A stretch of DNA of 64,000 nt, taken from assembly GCF_000981385.1 (NCBI RefSeq), contig NZ_LATZ01000134.1, forward strand, positions 94,148 through 158,147, read 5' to 3'. The position numbers and the translations under genes are program-made. Source of the DNA: Bacillus sp. SA1-12. Its GTDB lineage: Bacteria > Bacillota > Bacilli > Bacillales > Bacillaceae. The notes below the pieces were generated by a model, which saw only the letters and a list, made by a program, of their open reading frames with translations, was not told the origin of the DNA and did no database searches. How positions within the stretch are numbered: position 1 is the first letter of the stretch; every line of letters starts with the position of its first letter. Below are positions 61,612 to 64,000 of the stretch, piece after piece.

Positions 61612-61887
61612 CTAATGATCACCAGGATAAGTTATAGAAAGCATTGGAAAAGTTTCTTTTATACGTCCTGTCACCACTGTCTGAAAACTGAATGCATGTT
61701 GTTCTTTATTAATAAAAGAGGCAAAAAGCTCTGTGCCAAGCATTAAATAGGACAATCGTCCTGTATCCGTATTAATGGGATAATCAATATAAAGTTGATT
61801 TTCTTTGCTTTCCACTAGCCTGCACTTTAGTCGTTCGCCATTTTTATCTTTCGTTTCTAATAGTATGACATCCCCAATTTTCAGCAC
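61612..61887 (-). pseudogene. ypfA: N-terminal (YcgR-N-like) half of split ypfA, ended by TAG
   Basis: The 91-residue beta-barrel N-terminal domain of the YcgR/YpfA type (MLKIGDVILLETKDKNG..., ending ITYPGDH) stops at a TAG at 61612-61614. Translation of the next codons in the same frame continues straight into the PilZ half with the expected spacing. The event is therefore a single nonsense change at the interdomain linker, or a sequencing error, not a rearrangement. Both halves look otherwise intact. Confidence 0.8.
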
Positions 61888-61980
61888 AAAATCACTCTTT
61901 CCTGATACTCACCTTCTTATTAAAGCATGGTCTAAACGGTTGTGCAAGAGGACAAAATTTTAAATATAGAATTGCTGCAA

Positions 61981-62022
61981 AAAAGGATATCCCCTTAAAG
62001 AAGTAAATAGGGATACCCTTTT
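61981..62022 (-). terminator. sleB-ypeB terminator
   Basis: AAAAGGATATCCCC and GGGATACCCTTTT form an imperfect stem with a 15-base loop. On the minus strand it is followed by TTTTTGCAG. It lies 30 bp past ypeB. Confidence 0.7.
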
Positions 62023-62051
62023 CTTAAACAATTATGAATATGTTTTTATTT

Positions 62052-63398
62052 TTAGATTTCTTGAAAAATCGGTTCAGGATTTTTTAATTTTTCTACCTTC
62101 TCTTCAATTCCAGTTTCAGCATTAATATAAATTCGGAAGGTGTCCTGATCGATTGTACCTAAGAACTCATAGCAAAGGATTTCTTCTCCGAGCTCGTTTG
62201 TGATAACAGCTAATCGATCCTCTTGTACTTCTAAACTCGGGTTTAATCTTTTGACTGCTTCTTGTTTAGCGATTTTAGGCTTTGGAATTTCCCTTAACTT
62301 ATGTGCCGCTAAATAGTCCCGTGCAGAAAAACCAATGATTTTTCCGTTATCTAAAGCAACCTTTATCCGTACCGTATCTGGGTAAACTCTGACACCATCT
62401 AAAATCGAAACGAATGAAAAGACACCGGTATTATCATATTGTGCACTTTCAAAAAGATCTAAATCCTTAAAGCCATGCTTTGTTAGAAAATCACTGGCGT
62501 TATTAGAAGCTTCATTTAAACTAATAGCCTGCTTTTTTATTTCCCGATTTTGAACGAGGAAGATCGGATGTCCGCCTTTTTTGGTGATATCCATATTTAT
62601 CTCAGCTTTATTCTTTTTATCAACCATAGAGACACTATAGAACCCAAAGGATGAACCTTCTCCATTTTCAGTTACCTTTATATTTGTTACATTGTTAGGA
62701 ACAAATGACTTTGCGATCTTTTTTGCTTCTTCCTCATTTATTTCTTTGCCCTCAAGTTGATTAAAGCCTTCTCGCTTGTCTTTTTTCATCGCAGTAAAGC
62801 TTACACCAAAGTCGGATTCTGAATATGCTTCCATATTATTTTCAACTGTTTTAAAGCCATCAACGATCGTATTATCCATTTGCTTTTGTCCTGAAGCAAG
62901 GGCTAATTCAACATCCATCCACCTTAAATTATTTTCAATTACTAAATGTTGTACATTACGAAGTTCATTTTGAATATCAGCTGACTTTGAATACAATGAT
63001 TTCAGCTTTTTATATTCCTCATCTGAAAGAGGTTCTTTTTCTAAATCTCTTATTGCAGTTCGATAACTAAAATCACTAATTCCTGCTAAAAATTCTTCTG
63101 TTTTATTAAAAGGGAGCAACGTTAAAGGTAATTGTCCAACATCTGATTGTGCTTCAGATGTAATTCTCCATACATCTGCAAGTGCAGGAGATAAAGATTG
63201 TTTGGAATTCATTGCTAATGTTCCGCCAATTCGATCATGTAATTGATCGACTCGATATGTTAAATCATGAAAAGCGCGTTGGTAGTTATTCTCTGCTTGG
63301 ATTAGCACTGCATTCTTTTCTTGGTGTTCTTTATATCCCCAATAACTTGTTCCAACGACTGCAACTGTTAAAATACCAATCAGGATTCCACGTATCAA
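62052..63398 (-). CDS. ypeB: Spore germination protein YpeB
   Basis: Partner of the cortex-lytic enzyme SleB; each is needed for the stability or localisation of the other in the spore. The 448-residue protein has an N-terminal membrane anchor (about 3-20), a helical N-terminal domain, and PepSY-type repeats in the C-terminal half (for example KEINEEEAKKIAKSFV, SLNEASNNASDFL, KIAKQEAVKRLNPSL). It lies 15 bp after sleB in the same operon and is followed by a terminator. Confidence 0.95.
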   Translation of the reverse strand: MIRGILIGILTVAVVGTSYWGYKEHQEKNAVLIQAENNYQRAFHDLTYRVDQLHDRIGGTLAMNSKQSLSPALADVWRITSEAQSDVGQLPLTLLPFNKTEEFLAGISDFSYRTAIRDLEKEPLSDEEYKKLKSLYSKSADIQNELRNVQHLVIENNLRWMDVELALASGQKQMDNTIVDGFKTVENNMEAYSESDFGVSFTAMKKDKREGFNQLEGKEINEEEAKKIAKSFVPNNVTNIKVTENGEGSSFGFYSVSMVDKKNKAEINMDITKKGGHPIFLVQNREIKKQAISLNEASNNASDFLTKHGFKDLDLFESAQYDNTGVFSFVSILDGVRVYPDTVRIKVALDNGKIIGFSARDYLAAHKLREIPKPKIAKQEAVKRLNPSLEVQEDRLAVITNELGEEILCYEFLGTIDQDTFRIYINAETGIEEKVEKLKNPEPIFQEI

Positions 63399-63413
63399 AC
63401 CTTTTCACCCTTT

Positions 63414-64000
63414 CTATTCACAGAAAATATGCTTTCCGATACGTTTTATTTGTGGTCTGCCCCAGATCCAGGAGCTTGTCGCGGTATTCGGATTGAAATA
63501 ATAAATGGCTCCTTCCGTTGGATCCCAACCATTAATTGCATCCATCACTGCTTTTTTAGCTTGTTCATTAGGAGTAAGCCAAATTTGTCCATCCGCAACT
63601 GCTGTAAATGCACGAGGTTCAAAAATAACGCCTGCTACTGTATTTGGAAATGTCGGACTATTGACGCGGTTTAAAATAACTGCTGCAACCGCAACTTGGC
63701 CGATGTAAGGCTCACCTCTAGATTCTCCGTATACTGCATTTGCCATTAATTGAATATCGTTTTGTGAATATCCGCCAGGTAAATTAACTGCTGTTGATTC
63801 ATTTTGGTTGTTTTCATTTTGCTGTTGTCGTTGTTGCTGCTGTTGTTGACGTTGCTGCTGTTGTTGCTGTTGCTGTTGTTGCTGTTGTTGCTGCTGTTGA
63901 CGTTGCTGCTGTTGCTGCTGTTGTTGCTGTTGCTGTTGTTGTTGCTGCTGTTGACGTTGCTGCTGTTGCTGTTGCTGCTGTTGCTGTTGTTGCTGCTGTT
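63414..64000 (-). CDS. sleB: Spore cortex-lytic enzyme SleB (partial, 5' end outside window)
   Basis: Lytic enzyme that degrades spore cortex at germination. The complete C-terminal Hydrolase_2 domain is present: NDIQLMANAVYGESRGEPY with the catalytic Glu in YGESRG, VAAVILNRV, and the C-terminal segment WIWGRPQIKRIGKHIF. Upstream, the frame stays open to the window edge through a linker of at least 56 Gln broken by four Arg; the N-terminal peptidoglycan-binding domain and signal peptide are not in the window. ypeB follows after 15 bp. Confidence 0.95.
   Translation of the reverse strand, partial: QQQQQQQQQQQQQQRQQQQQQQQQQQQQQQQQRQQQQQQQQQQQQQQQQRQQQQQQRQQQNENNQNESTAVNLPGGYSQNDIQLMANAVYGESRGEPYIGQVAVAAVILNRVNSPTFPNTVAGVIFEPRAFTAVADGQIWLTPNEQAKKAVMDAINGWDPTEGAIYYFNPNTATSSWIWGRPQIKRIGKHIFCE
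63850..64000. repeat. 51-54 bp CAG/CAA minisatellite in sleB
   Basis: Three tandem units of 51, 54 and at least 46 bp begin with CGTTGCTGCTG or a near match (plus strand). On the minus strand they encode runs of 16, 17 and 14+ Gln separated by single Arg (CGT). The array continues beyond the window. Confidence 0.85.

Noticed and set aside
63819..64000. Possible CRISPR-like array
   Set aside because: Units are contiguous CAG/CAA codons with no unique spacers, in frame with SleB.
1..64000. Prophage, insertion sequence or other acquired island
   Set aside because: No transposase, integrase, flanking repeats or tRNA targets; gene order is the conserved Bacillus core throughout.

Overview
This window is a chromosomal stretch of a low-GC, endospore-forming Bacillaceae species (Bacillus sensu lato). 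The sporulation genes (spoIVA, ypjB, ypeB, sleB, the YIEGIA pair) and a gene order closely matching the recU-ponA to ypeB-sleB region of Bacillus subtilis support this. It is not B. subtilis itself: aspB is absent between ypmB and asnS, plsC sits beside cmk, an extra gene lies between ypiA and aroA, and ypfA is split. I see no phage, insertion sequence, CRISPR array, rRNA or tRNA. Apart from recU, ponA, ypjC and ypzI, every gene is on the minus strand.

Layout. 0-3.6 kb (+): recU and ponA, which meet ypoC-nth-dnaD (-) at a shared terminator. 6-13.7 kb: asnS, ypmB, ypmA, dinG and panBCD. 14-21 kb: ypjD (MazG-like), dapB, mgsA, bshB1, bshA, cca and birA, with divergent ypjC (YitT family). 21.5-28 kb: ypjB, ypjA, the qcrABC menaquinol:cytochrome c reductase, and ypiF, ypiB, ypiA. 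28-42 kb: the aromatic supraoperon aroC-aroB-aroH-[leader]-trpEDCFBA-hisC-tyrA-aroA, followed by an unrecognised amidohydrolase-like gene. 42-48.5 kb: cheR, ndk, hepT-menG-hepS (menaquinone), mtrB (TRAP), folE and hbs. 49-64 kb: spoIVA, yphF, yphE, gpsA, der, YIEGIA genes, yphA, ypzI, fni, ypfD, plsC, cmk, ypfB, a split ypfA, ypeB and the 3' part of sleB.

How the genes connect. Chorismate is made by aroB, aroC and aroA, then drawn to tryptophan (trp genes) or prephenate (aroH), and on to tyrosine (tyrA, hisC). The trp leader carries a run of about eleven (G/U)AG triplets, overlapping antiterminator and terminator hairpins, and a small hairpin covering the trpE Shine-Dalgarno. Its regulator TRAP is encoded 8 kb away as mtrB. 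hepS, hepT and menG make the menaquinone that QcrABC oxidises. bshA and bshB1 carry out bacillithiol synthesis steps. The panBCD genes feed coenzyme A.

Most notable observations: (1) ypfA, the c-di-GMP receptor gene DgrA/MotI, is cut exactly between its two domains by an in-frame TAG followed at once by a TTG that has a possible ribosome-binding site; (2) a family of at least four dispersed intergenic elements, each built from two hairpins around a conserved linker; (3) a well-preserved two-level TRAP control region; (4) a gene in the aro region that looks like an amidohydrolase without its metal-binding histidines; (5) a very long glutamine/CAR-repeat linker in SleB; (6) an inverted repeat bracketing the likely sigma-E promoter of spoIVA.
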